In this document: one piece after another, positions 8,307 through 16,842 of the stretch | Numbering within the stretch: position 1 is the first letter of the stretch | Layout: every line of letters begins with the position of its first letter | NCBI RefSeq assembly: GCF_000152905.1 | Contig: NZ_AAMY01000004.1 | Span: 124,001-188,000 of the forward strand | Length of the DNA: 64,000 nucleotides | Origin: Nitrobacter sp. Nb-311A | GTDB taxonomy: Bacteria; Pseudomonadota; Alphaproteobacteria; Rhizobiales; Xanthobacteraceae | Direction of reading: 5' to 3' | The notes under the pieces: generated by a model | Told to the model about the DNA's origin: nothing | The model's database searches: none | The model's input: the letters and a program-made list of their open reading frames with translations, nothing else | Position numbers and translations under genes: made by a program

Positions 8307-9492
8307 GAGTGTTTGGCTTCTTAGGTAGTTCCCTGATGCCCGCCCATGCGCTTTCATATCGAACGATACCGAAAGCGGGGCTGCGGTAGTATGAAGGCGA
8401 TCTTGCCGCGTATCATAAGGAACTGGAACTCGCCCTAAATTTCCTCCATAGAGCCGCCGCTAGGCCGGATGGTAGAAAGCATCCACGAGATTTGGCACGA
8501 ACATCGAGGACCAATTCCTAACCCCAAGCGGAGTGAAGTTCGAGAGGGTGGGGAATCTTCATCGAGCAGCGGGACCAATTTGGAGGTCCAGCAACGAACC
8601 TGCCGCGGCGCTATTGGAGGGGCAAGCTGGAACCGGAAGGCCAGCGGCATCGATGATCCCGGCGCTTCATTACATGCACATGCAATTACTTTGCCGGCGA
8701 GCGTCTGCTGGCCGTTTGCGAGCAAATGACCAGATAAAAAGGGCAGCCGAGCTGGCCCCGATAAAATTTTAGGAGCGGATGTTTATCGGCTGCTCCACCG
8801 GCCACCTGACAGTATTCCGCGCAGTTAAGCACCGTCGCCTTCACCACGAACCGCCAGCATCCTGCGGGCTGATGTCGATTCATTCGAGACGAGTTCACGT
8901 TTCATCGCGCGAACGGTCTCTATTTCTAGAGATAACCAGTACTGTTGAATCACAAGATGGTTGAGCGAAAGAGCGAGAACGGAGTGTCTGGCTTGATCAA
9001 TCGAGCGGACGTACATAGAAGCCTCTTACTGCCCCGTTCGGGCTCACTTAACGTCGCGGATGAAAGATTGTTCCTCAAAGATAAAGGCTCCCGCGAGATG
9101 GGCTTCCTACGCTCCAGCGTTGCGGTTAGTTGTAGGTGATGCCGCCGGGGAGCTGGCCAGCGCCGGAGCATCTTTTTAGGGTCGTGCGAGAGCTCCGCAC
9201 CGGCGGGGCCGCTCTTTACGTCATCCCTGCAAGGCTTGAGGTGGAGGTCCCTGATGTCCAGAATCAATCCCTTCGTTCCAATGCCTCGGAACTTTGTCTC
9301 CCTAACCTATGAGCGTGCTGACGTACCGCGCTTTTCGCGCAGCGCCGGTGAATCCGGGATATCAAGGTACGGATTCGCGTACTTGTTGGCACAATATTTA
9401 CGTCACAAAATCACTGGTGACGCTTGGGATCGGAGGGCTACGAATGCTCGAGCAAAAGATTAGCTAGTCTGACGGGCGAGCGGCATCGAGCT
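8307..9492. other. Gene-poor stretch of about 1.2 kb
   Basis: Several open frames of 60-105 codons exist on both strands, but none has a ribosome site with a sensible start, a recognisable motif or a composition like its neighbours. A short inverted repeat CGTCAC...GTGACG occurs near 9401-9422. I see no RNA gene and no transposase remnant. It may be decayed DNA. Confidence 0.5.
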
Positions 9493-9864
9493 ATGGACCA
9501 GATTATCGTCCCGGTTTTGTTGTTCACCAGCGCCTCGATAGGTGCAGCTGCGGGCCTGCGCTTCAACGGCTATGTTCTCGTGCCCATCGCGGTATTCATT
9601 GCTCTCGTCTCGGCAGCCGTCCTACAATGGAACGGCTTCGGAACCGGGAGCGGCATTGCCACCATAACGGCCTGTCTGGTCGTGAACCAAGCTGCCTACA
9701 TAATTGTCCAGATATTCACTCCCACCGCCGATCTACTTTCCGATGAGGTAGCCAACAGCGAACCAAGCCCCAGCCGCGAGCAGACTGTCCGCGGCAATGA
9801 TGGCGCTCACGGCGATCAGAAGACACACCCATTTGCCACGTTCGATAGTGGATCGAGCGAATGA
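9493..9864 (+). CDS. Small membrane protein, three predicted helices
   Basis: A 123-residue protein from ATG 9493. Three hydrophobic segments: IIVPVLLFTSASIGAAAGL, YVLVPIAVFIALVSAAVL and ITACLVVNQAAYIIVQIF, followed by a polar tail of 45 residues. I believe similar short membrane proteins occur in Bradyrhizobium, but no function is known to me. The polar tail overlaps, tail to tail, a second membrane-protein-like frame on the minus strand (9733-9903), so one of the two may be misread in that segment. Confidence 0.5.
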   Translation: MDQIIVPVLLFTSASIGAAAGLRFNGYVLVPIAVFIALVSAAVLQWNGFGTGSGIATITACLVVNQAAYIIVQIFTPTADLLSDEVANSEPSPSREQTVRGNDGAHGDQKTHPFATFDSGSSE

Positions 9865-9903
9865 AGAAGCTAGCAGGACGCTTCTGGCCCGATAGATCAA
9901 CAT
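9733..9903 (-). CDS. Possible small membrane protein
   Basis: From ATG 9903 this frame gives 56 residues with a hydrophobic run (WVCLLIAVSAIIAADSLLAA) and a C-terminal second helix ending GYLIGK. It overlaps the 3' end of the plus-strand membrane protein. The hydrophobic pattern looks real, but the two genes cannot both be certain. Confidence 0.3.
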   Translation of the reverse strand: MLIYRARSVLLASSFARSTIERGKWVCLLIAVSAIIAADSLLAAGAWFAVGYLIGK

Positions 9904-10078
9904 GATAGCTCGCAATTTTGCTTGGGACGGGATGAATAATAAAAGCACTTAATTAAATGTCAGCTGCCTTTTCCGCGATCGCGGAAAGCCTTTGCTCGAC
10001 GATTCCTCCTCGCCAGCATGCCGACCGCCGGGTGAGGTCGCCACTTACGCCGGACGGCCGCAATGCTGGCAGTCTCAG

Positions 10079-10327
10079 CTATGCATCTTCATCTCTTACA
10101 GTTGTTCGCGCGACGCGCCGGCGCCTCACCAGCCAGTAGACGCCGTATCCTGCGGCAAGGATCGGAAGACCAGCCGCGCCGACAATTGGTCCAGGCGCTC
10201 CCCGCACCCCATGTTTAAGTTGGCCAGGCGCGTTTTCGCAATTTCCCCTGCCATTGCAGGCCAGCGCAGGAGAGGCAATCATGACAGCGAAGGCCGCTGC
10301 CGACAAAGCTTTAAGCGCCGTCTTCAT
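10079..10327 (-). CDS. Small secreted protein with C-terminal hydrophobic anchor
   Basis: An 82-residue protein from ATG 10327 (MKTALKALSAAAFAVM). The signal peptide ends in SPALA. A short Gly/Asn/Cys-rich mature part (CNGRGNCENAPGQ) follows, then a second hydrophobic segment (GLPILAAGYGVYWLV) directly followed by RRRR. A short ectodomain with a Gly-Leu-Pro hydrophobic tail and an arginine cluster recalls PEP-CTERM/sorting-type tails, but no sorting enzyme is in the window. It may simply be a bitopic membrane peptide. Confidence 0.55.
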   Translation of the reverse strand: MKTALKALSAAAFAVMIASPALACNGRGNCENAPGQLKHGVRGAPGPIVGAAGLPILAAGYGVYWLVRRRRVARTTVRDEDA

Positions 10328-10613
10328 TTGACTGCTCCAACTTTTCAAAGCACCGGGTTTGGTAAGCCATTAAATTTAAGTTTATAGTCATTTAATTCTT
10401 GGCGCTAATTAAATCGAAAGTGTGATACCCGGTTCCCTTCACGTTACGTTACAGAAATGGAGAGTTTTCCTTCGCCCCATCTCTGGTCTGTTTCCGCTTG
10501 CCGCATCCGGGCCTGCCTCCGTACGCGAGTTCTTTGTCGAGGGAATCTAGTGCGTCTCGATGCTCGGCAAAGAAGCCGCTTGCTTCGAAAGGCAATCGCG
10601 GTACGGCGGTCGT

Positions 10614-10776
10614 CTACTTACGGGGCGGCGACAGACCATCTAGCCAGTCTTGCTCCTCGGCAAGCGCGAGCCAAGCATCCTGCATTTCGCTTGTAGCGGT
10701 TCTTTGACGGCAGATCCTTTGCCTCATCGGCCAATTCACCGCAGTTGCGGGCATTCTCTCTACTCTTCCGATTTGG
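10614..10776 (-). pseudogene. Frameshifted small conserved protein
   Basis: Two frames join into one coherent sequence. The first reads ENARNCGELADEAKDLPSKN followed by RYKR; one base further the other frame reads MQDAWLALAEEQDWLDG to a stop at 10614. The pattern (NCxxLAxxAxDxPxKNRYKRMxDAWLALAEEQDWLDG) is a small rhizobial protein family as I remember it. The join lies in an AAA run at about 10684-10687, consistent with a single extra A. The start is unclear. It is either a pseudogene or a sequencing error. Confidence 0.45.
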
Positions 10777-10850
10777 TCCGCATGATGGAACTCTGTCCGC
10801 TTGCTACCATGTTTCCCCCATTCCGAGCTAAGCTTTCGCTTCGAGCAAAG

Positions 10851-10879
10851 AAAAAGGCCGGCAAACTTGCCGGCCTTTT
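10851..10879 (-). terminator. Intrinsic terminator after the outer membrane protein gene
   Basis: AAGGCCGGCAA and TTGCCGGCCTT form a long GC stem with a tiny loop, flanked by A and T tracts on both sides. It lies about 20 bases past the stop codon of the minus-strand porin-like gene and could also stop transcription from the left. Confidence 0.8.
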
Positions 10880-10899
10880 CCTCGTCAGTTCTGATTAGA

Positions 10900-11568
10900 T
10901 CAATATCCGGGCGCCATCGGGGCAACCGGAGCACCCCAGTTGAAGCGGTAGTTCAGACCGACCTTGATGGTGTGCTGGTCGTTGCGGAAGTTAGCAACAA
11001 CGGGCGCGACCAAGTTCACAGTGCCGAGATCGTAGTACTGGTACTCGACCTTGCCAGACCAATTCTGGGTGAACAGGTATTCCAGGCCGCCACCCACGGT
11101 ATAGCCGTCGCGTCCGCCGTTGCCTCCGAAGCCGTTGGTGAAGCGCGAATCAGCCCAGCCGTAGCCGCCCTTGACGTACAGCAGCGCCGGACCCCAAGTG
11201 TATCCGAGCCGGCCGGTCACCGAGCCGAGGCCACGGTTAGCAAAGAAGCTTCCGGTGTCGAGGAAGCTGTAGTTGGCCTCCAAGCCGAACACCCAGTTCG
11301 GCGAGAACTGCGTGTCGTAGCCGACCTGCACACCGCCCATGAACACGCCGTCGTTGTTGTTGAAGGCAACACCGGGTGCGAAGATGTTATTCGCGCCGCC
11401 GAAGGCACCACCGATGTGACCACCGAGATAGAAACCGGTCCAGTTATAGATCGGCGCGGGCGGCGCATAGGGCGGAGCTTTGGTGTACGGACGTGCCGCC
11501 AAATCAGCGGCGGAAGCAGCCGATGCACTGATCAGCACAGCTGCAGTGGTTAGCAAAATCTTTTTCAT
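10900..11568 (-). CDS. Outer membrane beta-barrel protein (Omp31/OmpW-like)
   Basis: A 222-residue protein. A signal peptide MKKILLTTAAVLISASAASA precedes a Pro/Ala-rich linker (PYTKAPPYAPPAPIYNW). The rest is an 8-strand barrel: TGFYLGGHIGGAFGG, FMGGVQVGYDTQF, WVFGLEANYSFLD, TGRLGYTWGPALLYVKGGYG, YTVGGGLEYLFTQNWSGKVE, and a final strand ending VGLNYRF. This is the common outer membrane protein type of Brucella (Omp25/31) and Bradyrhizobium. It is monocistronic with its own terminator 20 bases downstream. Presumed structural; the ligand is unknown. Confidence 0.9.
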   Translation of the reverse strand: MKKILLTTAAVLISASAASAADLAARPYTKAPPYAPPAPIYNWTGFYLGGHIGGAFGGANNIFAPGVAFNNNDGVFMGGVQVGYDTQFSPNWVFGLEANYSFLDTGSFFANRGLGSVTGRLGYTWGPALLYVKGGYGWADSRFTNGFGGNGGRDGYTVGGGLEYLFTQNWSGKVEYQYYDLGTVNLVAPVVANFRNDQHTIKVGLNYRFNWGAPVAPMAPGY

Positions 11569-11680
11569 GAGCGGACCCTTTAGGTTGGAATCGATACCTC
11601 GTATTCTAAAGACAAAACCTCAGCGGTTGCTGTAGCTACTCTGCCACACTTCGGGAAATGTCGACGGGGTGCGCGGTTGC

Positions 11681-11712
11681 AAAAAAAAGCCCCGCCATTC
11701 GTGGGCGGGGCT
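11681..11712 (-). terminator. Intrinsic terminator, minus strand
   Basis: AGCCCCGCC and GGCGGGGCT pair with an 8-base loop, followed on the minus strand by eight T residues. It suits the end of the minus-strand transcript carrying the 88-residue protein at 11931-12197. Otherwise 11569-11930 shows no gene I can support. Confidence 0.75.
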
Positions 11713-11930
11713 AAGGATGATTCGATTTCCTGGACCGGACGGTTGCCGGCTAAGACAAATAAACACAGATCCATTCGATTTCCAAGCAAATTTGGACCGG
11801 CGCGGACTGCCCTTCATCGATGCTCGTTCGTCCTCGTCGCAGTTCATAACTTTGAAAGCGTCTGTTCCACCGATCGTCTTGTTACTTCCAACCAGCCCGG
11901 TAGGTCCGTCTTGGCTGCGGCGCCAGTCGT

Positions 11931-12197
11931 CTATTGCTTTCTCGATTCCGGCTGATCTTCTAAAAAGGAACCGATGCCCTCAGTTTCGAGCACCCGATAA
12001 AACTCGGCATATGCCTCATTATCGGTAGCAAATCGATCTTCCCACACTGTCGATCCACCCTCGTGATCGGTCACTTCAAGCGTCCAGCTTTCGTCTCCTT
12101 CAACGAGCCGATAAATCTCGACGTGAACAGTCATGCCGTCGCGAACCACTATGCCACCCAGTGGCGAAACTTCAATTTCGGGGTCTTCCTTAATCAT
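11931..12197 (-). CDS. Conserved small acidic protein
   Basis: An 88-residue protein from ATG 12197 (MIKEDPEIEVSPLGGIVVRD). The frame stays open upstream to 12398, but that part is basic and unlike the rest. Sequence (MTVHVEIYRLVEGDESWTLE; AYAEFYRVLETEGIGSFLED) alternates beta and helix and is strongly acidic. I recognise it as a conserved hypothetical of the Bradyrhizobium group; the function is unknown. The region 12198-12446 holds no clear gene. Confidence 0.55.
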   Translation of the reverse strand: MIKEDPEIEVSPLGGIVVRDGMTVHVEIYRLVEGDESWTLEVTDHEGGSTVWEDRFATDNEAYAEFYRVLETEGIGSFLEDQPESRKQ

Positions 12198-12446
12198 GCG
12201 TCGACTTCTATTGTTTGGCCCCGCTCCGCGAAGAGGCGGCGGGGTAGGCCGTCCTGACTGCCGATACATTGTAGTTGTTGGCGAGTCGCAGATGGAGCGC
12301 AAATAAAAGATATCGACAAACTTCCCATTGGCCCCGCGCTGATCACGGCTGGTGAGAACGCGTTCGCCCACGTAAAGAAGACGGCCCGGACGAGTCATTG
12401 GTAGTCACTTGGGTTAGAGCTCGGTGGAGCAGGTGAATAGCCTTGC

Positions 12447-13766
12447 TTAGACATTTTTGCTCTTGTTCCGGCCAATGCTCTCGTAAACGAAGCCGAGATC
12501 CTGCATGTCTTCGGCGCGATAGATATTGCGCAGATCGACCACGATCGGCTGCTTCATGATGCGTTTCAGCCGCGGCAGGTCGAGCGCGCGGAACTGGACC
12601 CATTCCGTCACGATCACCAGCGCATCGGCGCCGTCCGCGCAGGAATAGGCGTCATCGCAATAATCGATATCGGGGAGTTCGCGTCGCGCCTCCTTCATGC
12701 TGGCGGGATCGAAGGCGCGAACTTTCGCCCCCATGTCGCAAAGGCCCGTGATCAACGGGATTGACGGCGCCTCGCGCATGTCGTCGGTATCCGGCTTGAA
12801 CGCCAGTCCCAGCACCGCGATGGTTTTGTTGCGAAGATTGTCGCCGAGCGCATGCGCCACCTTGCGTGCCATCGCGCGCTTGCGGTTATCGTTGACGGCG
12901 ACCACCGATTCCACGACGCGAAGTTGGGCGTCGTGATCTTCTGCGATCTTGACCAGCGCGCGGGTGTCCTTGGGAAAACAGGAGCCGCCATAGCCGGGGC
13001 CGGCGTGCAGAAATTTGGTGCCGATGCGATTGTCGAGGCCGATCCCGCGTGCGACTTCCTGGATATCGGCTCCGACCTTTTCGGACAGGTCCGCGATTTC
13101 ATTGATGAAGGTGATCTTGGTCGCGAGAAAGGCATTAGCCGCGTATTTGATCAGTTCGGCGGTGCGGCGTACGGTAAACATCAGCGGCGCCTGATTGAGT
13201 GATAGCGGCCGGTAGATATCGCCGAGCACCTTGCGTCCGCGCTCGTCGGATGTTCCGATCACAATCCGATCAGGGAATTTGAAATCGCGGATCGCGGCGC
13301 CTTCGCGCAGGAATTCCGGGTTAGAGGCCACGACGGCATCTGCCGATGGGTTGGCCTCAAAGATCAGCCGTTCCACTTCGTCGCCGGTGCCGACCGGCAC
13401 GGTCGATTTGGTGATCACCACCGTGAAACCCCGGATCGCCGCCGCGATTTCGCGCGCTGCGGCATAGACGTAGCTAAGGTCGGCATGACCGTCGCCCCGG
13501 CGCGAGGGGGTGCCGACGGCGATGAACACCGCATCGGCCTCCGCCACCGGGCCGGTCAGATCGGTGGTGAAGTCGAGCCGCGACGCCTTGACATTGGTCG
13601 CGACCAGCGCGTCGAGGCCCGGCTCGAAGATCGGGATCTCGCCGCGGCAAAGAGCGGCGATCTTGACCGCATCCTTGTCGACGCAGGTCACCTGATGCCC
13701 GAAATCGGCGAAACAGGCTCCGGACACCAGACCCACATAGCCCGTGCCGATCATCGCGATGCGCAT
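12447..13766 (-). CDS. ugd: UDP-glucose 6-dehydrogenase
   Basis: A 439-residue protein, full length. Residues 1-190 are the NAD-binding domain (MRIAMIGTGYVGLVSGACFA; ADAVFIAVGTPSRRGDGHAD). The catalytic loop GPGYGGSCFPKDTRALVKIA has the nucleophilic Cys (about C260). The UDP-binding C-terminal domain includes VLGLAFKPDTDDMREAPS. It oxidises UDP-glucose to UDP-glucuronate in two NAD-dependent steps, feeding exopolysaccharide and lipopolysaccharide synthesis. No glycan genes lie next to it. Confidence 0.95.
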   Translation of the reverse strand: MRIAMIGTGYVGLVSGACFADFGHQVTCVDKDAVKIAALCRGEIPIFEPGLDALVATNVKASRLDFTTDLTGPVAEADAVFIAVGTPSRRGDGHADLSYVYAAAREIAAAIRGFTVVITKSTVPVGTGDEVERLIFEANPSADAVVASNPEFLREGAAIRDFKFPDRIVIGTSDERGRKVLGDIYRPLSLNQAPLMFTVRRTAELIKYAANAFLATKITFINEIADLSEKVGADIQEVARGIGLDNRIGTKFLHAGPGYGGSCFPKDTRALVKIAEDHDAQLRVVESVVAVNDNRKRAMARKVAHALGDNLRNKTIAVLGLAFKPDTDDMREAPSIPLITGLCDMGAKVRAFDPASMKEARRELPDIDYCDDAYSCADGADALVIVTEWVQFRALDLPRLKRIMKQPIVVDLRNIYRAEDMQDLGFVYESIGRNKSKNV

Positions 13767-13815
13767 GGTTCAAACCTTTTCGCAGGGATGCTGAGGAGAT
13801 TGAAATTCAGCCTTT

Positions 13816-13862
13816 TATAGCGTTTTCGAGCGGGTTGGGTACCGGTTCGCGTGAAGAAAATG
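13816..13862 (+). repeat. Dispersed repeat B, truncated copy
   Basis: Carries the core TATAGCGTTTTCGAGCG...ACCGGTTCGCGTGAAGAAAA shared with copies at about 18395, 19594, 22588 and 36861. This copy lacks the following hairpin. It lies between the divergent ugd and HTH-methyltransferase genes. Confidence 0.7.
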
Positions 13863-14046
13863 TTCTCAATCAATAACTTGCGCGTATTACGCGGCGAAGA
13901 CGATATCCCACGCTTGCGGAATACGCACAAGGCTGAAACGAAAAGGCCCGGTGGGGTGCCTTTGCGGGTTTCAATCGTGGGCAGATGGTGATAGGAGGAT
14001 GGCTTCACGTTCAGCTGCCCATTGGTCTGGCCCCATTTCCACTGCG

Positions 14047-15399
14047 ATGACAAACGAGGAACTGCTGAGCCAGATTTCCAGCTATTGCCGCCAGGCCGGG
14101 ATGGCCGAATCGACCTTCGGCCGGCGTGCCGTCAATGACGGCAAGCTCGTGCACCGGCTGCGCGAGGGCAAGCGCATCACCATCGACACCCTGAACCGGA
14201 TAGAGGCTTATATCGTCTCCGGTTCTCCGGATGGGGCGGTGCGGGTCCGCAAGCCGGAGCCGATCGAGCGGCGCGATCCCCGCGCCAATTTCCGCTTCTT
14301 CGAGAACCGGCAAAAATACCTGCTTTTCGTTCATACCTGCAGCGAAAAACGGGTGATCGCCGATCGGGTCGCGCTGGAGTTCGGCAGCATTCATCCGCGC
14401 CCACCGGCGCTGCGGGTTTTTGATGCGGGAGTCGGCGACGGTACCGTGCTGGCGCGCGTGATGCGGTCGATGCATGGCCGATTTCCCCACATGCCGTTCT
14501 ATATCGCGGGCAAGGAGCTTAGTCTCGAAGATATCAAGCTGACGCTGGACAAGCTGCCGGACCGGTTGTTTGAGCATCCTGCGACGGTTATGGTGCTCAC
14601 CAACATGAACTATGCGGAGGCGCCTTGGCTGGCGCCCCGGTCGTCCCAGGCCGCGGCCAGCATGGTGTGGCGCGAGGTGTCGCTGCGAGGGGCTTCCTCC
14701 GGCGAGTTCGAGGTCCAAATCCGCGACCTGTGGCCGTTTCTGGAGGAGAACTGGCGGGCGAGCGTCAGCCCGGTCACGGGGATGCCGGTCTATGAGCGCC
14801 CGGTGGTGCTGGTCATCTACCGTGAGGATCACCAGTTTCTGCTCGATTCCGCGATTCCACGGGCCGGACGGGTCGAAGCCAACTTCGATCTGGTGATTGC
14901 CTCGCAGCCTTACCGGGCTCGGTCTTCCCTGAATTTCAAGGCCAGAAGAATAATCGCTCCGCTGGCGCGGAGTTTACGATCTGGAGGGCGTTTAATAGGA
15001 ATACATTCACACGGACAAGACCCCGGACTGGAGATCATCCAGGCCGTCTGGCCAGGAGAAAACCCTTTCGCCGTGAGCCGTCATGAGCTATTGCGCGCTG
15101 TGAAGTACGAGCTTGGCTCGGTGGGGCGCGACCTCAATTTCAACGCATATGCCGACCATCGTTCGATTTTTCGGTATGATATGGAAGCGCTGCCCAATGA
15201 GGTCACCGGGTCGATCGGGACTTCGACCCTGTTCGCGGCGTGGAACGCGGCGGTTTACGTCGCCCAAGTCGAAGATGACCGGCTGACGGAGATGACCCAA
15301 AGCGGCCGTTACCTCGACGCCACCAGAGCGGTTTTGCGCAAGCACAACGGTCTCTGGTTCTACGACGAATCCTACGTCATCTCGCGTCGCCGGGACTGA
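14047..15399 (+). CDS. HTH-like plus SAM-methyltransferase-like protein beside metK
   Basis: A 450-residue protein from ATG 14047 (MTNEELLSQISSYCRQAGMA); the frame is open upstream but without similarity. Residues about 1-60 look like a small DNA-binding HTH (GMAESTFGRRAVNDGKLVHR, then LREGKRITIDTLNRIEAYI). Residues about 110-360 look like a class I methyltransferase Rossmann fold: LRVFDAGVGDGTVLARVMRS is motif I, FDLVIASQPYRARSSLNF a motif IV-like strand, LARSLRSGGRLIGIHSH motif VI. It lies 57 bases before metK on the same strand, followed by ahcY. A link to SAM homeostasis is my inference from context; the substrate is unknown. Confidence 0.7.
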   Translation: MTNEELLSQISSYCRQAGMAESTFGRRAVNDGKLVHRLREGKRITIDTLNRIEAYIVSGSPDGAVRVRKPEPIERRDPRANFRFFENRQKYLLFVHTCSEKRVIADRVALEFGSIHPRPPALRVFDAGVGDGTVLARVMRSMHGRFPHMPFYIAGKELSLEDIKLTLDKLPDRLFEHPATVMVLTNMNYAEAPWLAPRSSQAAASMVWREVSLRGASSGEFEVQIRDLWPFLEENWRASVSPVTGMPVYERPVVLVIYREDHQFLLDSAIPRAGRVEANFDLVIASQPYRARSSLNFKARRIIAPLARSLRSGGRLIGIHSHGQDPGLEIIQAVWPGENPFAVSRHELLRAVKYELGSVGRDLNFNAYADHRSIFRYDMEALPNEVTGSIGTSTLFAAWNAAVYVAQVEDDRLTEMTQSGRYLDATRAVLRKHNGLWFYDESYVISRRRD

Positions 15400-15415
15400 C
15401 ATTTCAGACAACAGC

Positions 15416-15447
15416 ATGAAAGGACCGCCACCTCTGGCGGACGAAAG
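15416..15447 (+). promoter_or_regulatory. Hairpin directly upstream of the metK ribosome site
   Basis: CCGCCA and TGGCGG (with loop CCTC) form a perfect 6-bp stem at 15425-15440, bracketed by GAAAGGA and CGAAAGG. The second GAAAGG (15442-15447) is the metK Shine-Dalgarno site, 8 bases before ATG 15456. The layout would allow translational control. It does not match the SAM-II or SAM/SAH riboswitch consensus that I remember. Confidence 0.35.
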
Positions 15448-15455
15448 GTCGATTG

Positions 15456-16652
15456 ATGCGCGGATCCTATTTATTCACGAGCGAGTCGGTTTCGGAGGGA
15501 CATCCCGACAAGGTGTGCGACCGGATCTCCGATGAGATCGTCGATCTCTTTTTCAGCGAAGGCCCGAAAGCCGGCATCGACCCATGGGCGATCCGCGCCG
15601 CCTGCGAAACGCTCGCCACCACCAACAAGGTGGTGATCGCCGGCGAAACCCGGGGGCCGGAATCCGTCACCAGGGACAGGATTGAAAGCGTTGTGCGCGC
15701 CGCGATTAAGGACATCGGCTACGAGCAGGACGGCTTCCACTGGAAGACTGCCGATATCGAGATCCTTCTGCATCCGCAGTCGGCCGACATCGCGCAGGGC
15801 GTCGACGCGCTGCAGCCCGGCGCTAATAAGGAAGAAGGCGCAGGCGACCAGGGCATCATGTTCGGCTATGCTTGCAATGAGACGCCGGACCTGATGCCGG
15901 CGCCGATTTTCTACGCTCACAAAATCTTGCGATTGATCTCCGAGGCCCGGCACTGCGGCAAGGAAAAGGTGCTGGGACCAGACTCCAAGAGCCAGGTCAC
16001 CGTGCAATACGAAAACGGCAAGCCGGTTGGCGTGCGCGAAATCGTGGTCTCGCACCAACATCTCATCGAGGACATGAGTTCCGATCAGGTGCGTGCGCGC
16101 GTCGAGCCCTATGTGCGCGAGGCGCTGCCGAAGGGATGGATCACCGACAAAACCATCTGGCACATCAACCCCACCGGCAAGTTCTTCATCGGCGGCCCCG
16201 ACGGCGACGCCGGCCTGACCGGCCGGAAGATCATCGTCGATACGTATGGCGGCGCGGCGCCGCACGGCGGCGGCGCGTTCTCCGGCAAGGATCCGACCAA
16301 GGTCGACCGCTCGGCGGCCTATGCGGCGCGCTACCTTGCCAAGAACATCGTTGCAGCCGGTCTGGCCGATCGATGCACATTGCAACTTGCCTATGCCATC
16401 GGCGTGGCGCGTCCGCTGTCGATCTATATCGATACGCACGGCACCGGCAAGGCTCCCGAAGACACGCTCGAGCGGATCGTGTCCGAGGCGATGGATCTCA
16501 CGCCGCGCGGCATCCGCAAGCATCTCGACCTCAACCGGCCGATCTATGCGCGCACGTCGTCCTACGGTCATTTCGGCCGCACGCCGGACAATGAGGGCGG
16601 CTTCTCCTGGGAGAAGACCGATCTCGCCGTGACGCTCAAGAACGCGGTCTGA
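15456..16652 (+). CDS. metK: S-adenosylmethionine synthetase
   Basis: A 398-residue protein, typical length. ATG 15456 ([20 protein letters not shown]) is preferred over the TTG one codon earlier because the N-terminus then fits the family. Signature motifs: [16 protein letters not shown] (ATP and metal binding), [16 protein letters not shown], and [20 protein letters not shown] (P-loop). It makes SAM from methionine and ATP. It is followed by ahcY after a 190-base gap containing repeat hairpins and preceded by a methyltransferase-like gene, forming a SAM-cycle neighbourhood. Confidence 0.97.
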   Translation: MRGSYLFTSESVSEGHPDKVCDRISDEIVDLFFSEGPKAGIDPWAIRAACETLATTNKVVIAGETRGPESVTRDRIESVVRAAIKDIGYEQDGFHWKTADIEILLHPQSADIAQGVDALQPGANKEEGAGDQGIMFGYACNETPDLMPAPIFYAHKILRLISEARHCGKEKVLGPDSKSQVTVQYENGKPVGVREIVVSHQHLIEDMSSDQVRARVEPYVREALPKGWITDKTIWHINPTGKFFIGGPDGDAGLTGRKIIVDTYGGAAPHGGGAFSGKDPTKVDRSAAYAARYLAKNIVAAGLADRCTLQLAYAIGVARPLSIYIDTHGTGKAPEDTLERIVSEAMDLTPRGIRKHLDLNRPIYARTSSYGHFGRTPDNEGGFSWEKTDLAVTLKNAV

Positions 16653-16657
16653 TATTT

Positions 16658-16791
16658 CCCTCTCCCTTGCGGGAGAGGGTGCCCGAGCAAAGCGAGGGCG
16701 GGCGAGGGGTTGATCCGGGATGAAGAACACCCCCTCACCCAGTTGAGTTTGTAGTGCCGTTGACGATGCCCTCTCTCGCAAGGGGAGAGAG
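16658..16791. repeat. Paired CCCTCTCCC hairpin repeat (family C)
   Basis: Two short palindromes, CCCTCTCCC-ttgc-GGGAGAGGG (16658-16679) and CCCTCTCTC-gcaa-GGGGAGAGA (16769-16791), bracket a segment rich in GAGG/CCTC. This is a REP-like intergenic element between metK and ahcY; a single palindrome of the same family lies at 52564-52593. It may weaken read-through from metK into ahcY. Confidence 0.6.
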
Positions 16792-16842
16792 CGCAGCAAC
16801 GAGCGCTGCTTTTGCTAATTTCGTGCAATATTAGGGAATGCC

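Noticed and set aside
12201-12398. N-terminal extension of the small acidic protein
   Set aside because: Basic composition unlike the conserved part; ATG 12197 gives a coherent protein.
15416-15455. Known SAM riboswitch upstream of metK
   Set aside because: The short leader has only one small hairpin and does not contain the pseudoknot elements that I know for SAM-I, SAM-II or SAM/SAH classes.
15471-16799. Long minus-strand open frame (442 codons) opposite metK
   Set aside because: Composition is a mirror of metK codon bias in a high-GC genome; no motif and no ribosome site, while metK is certain.
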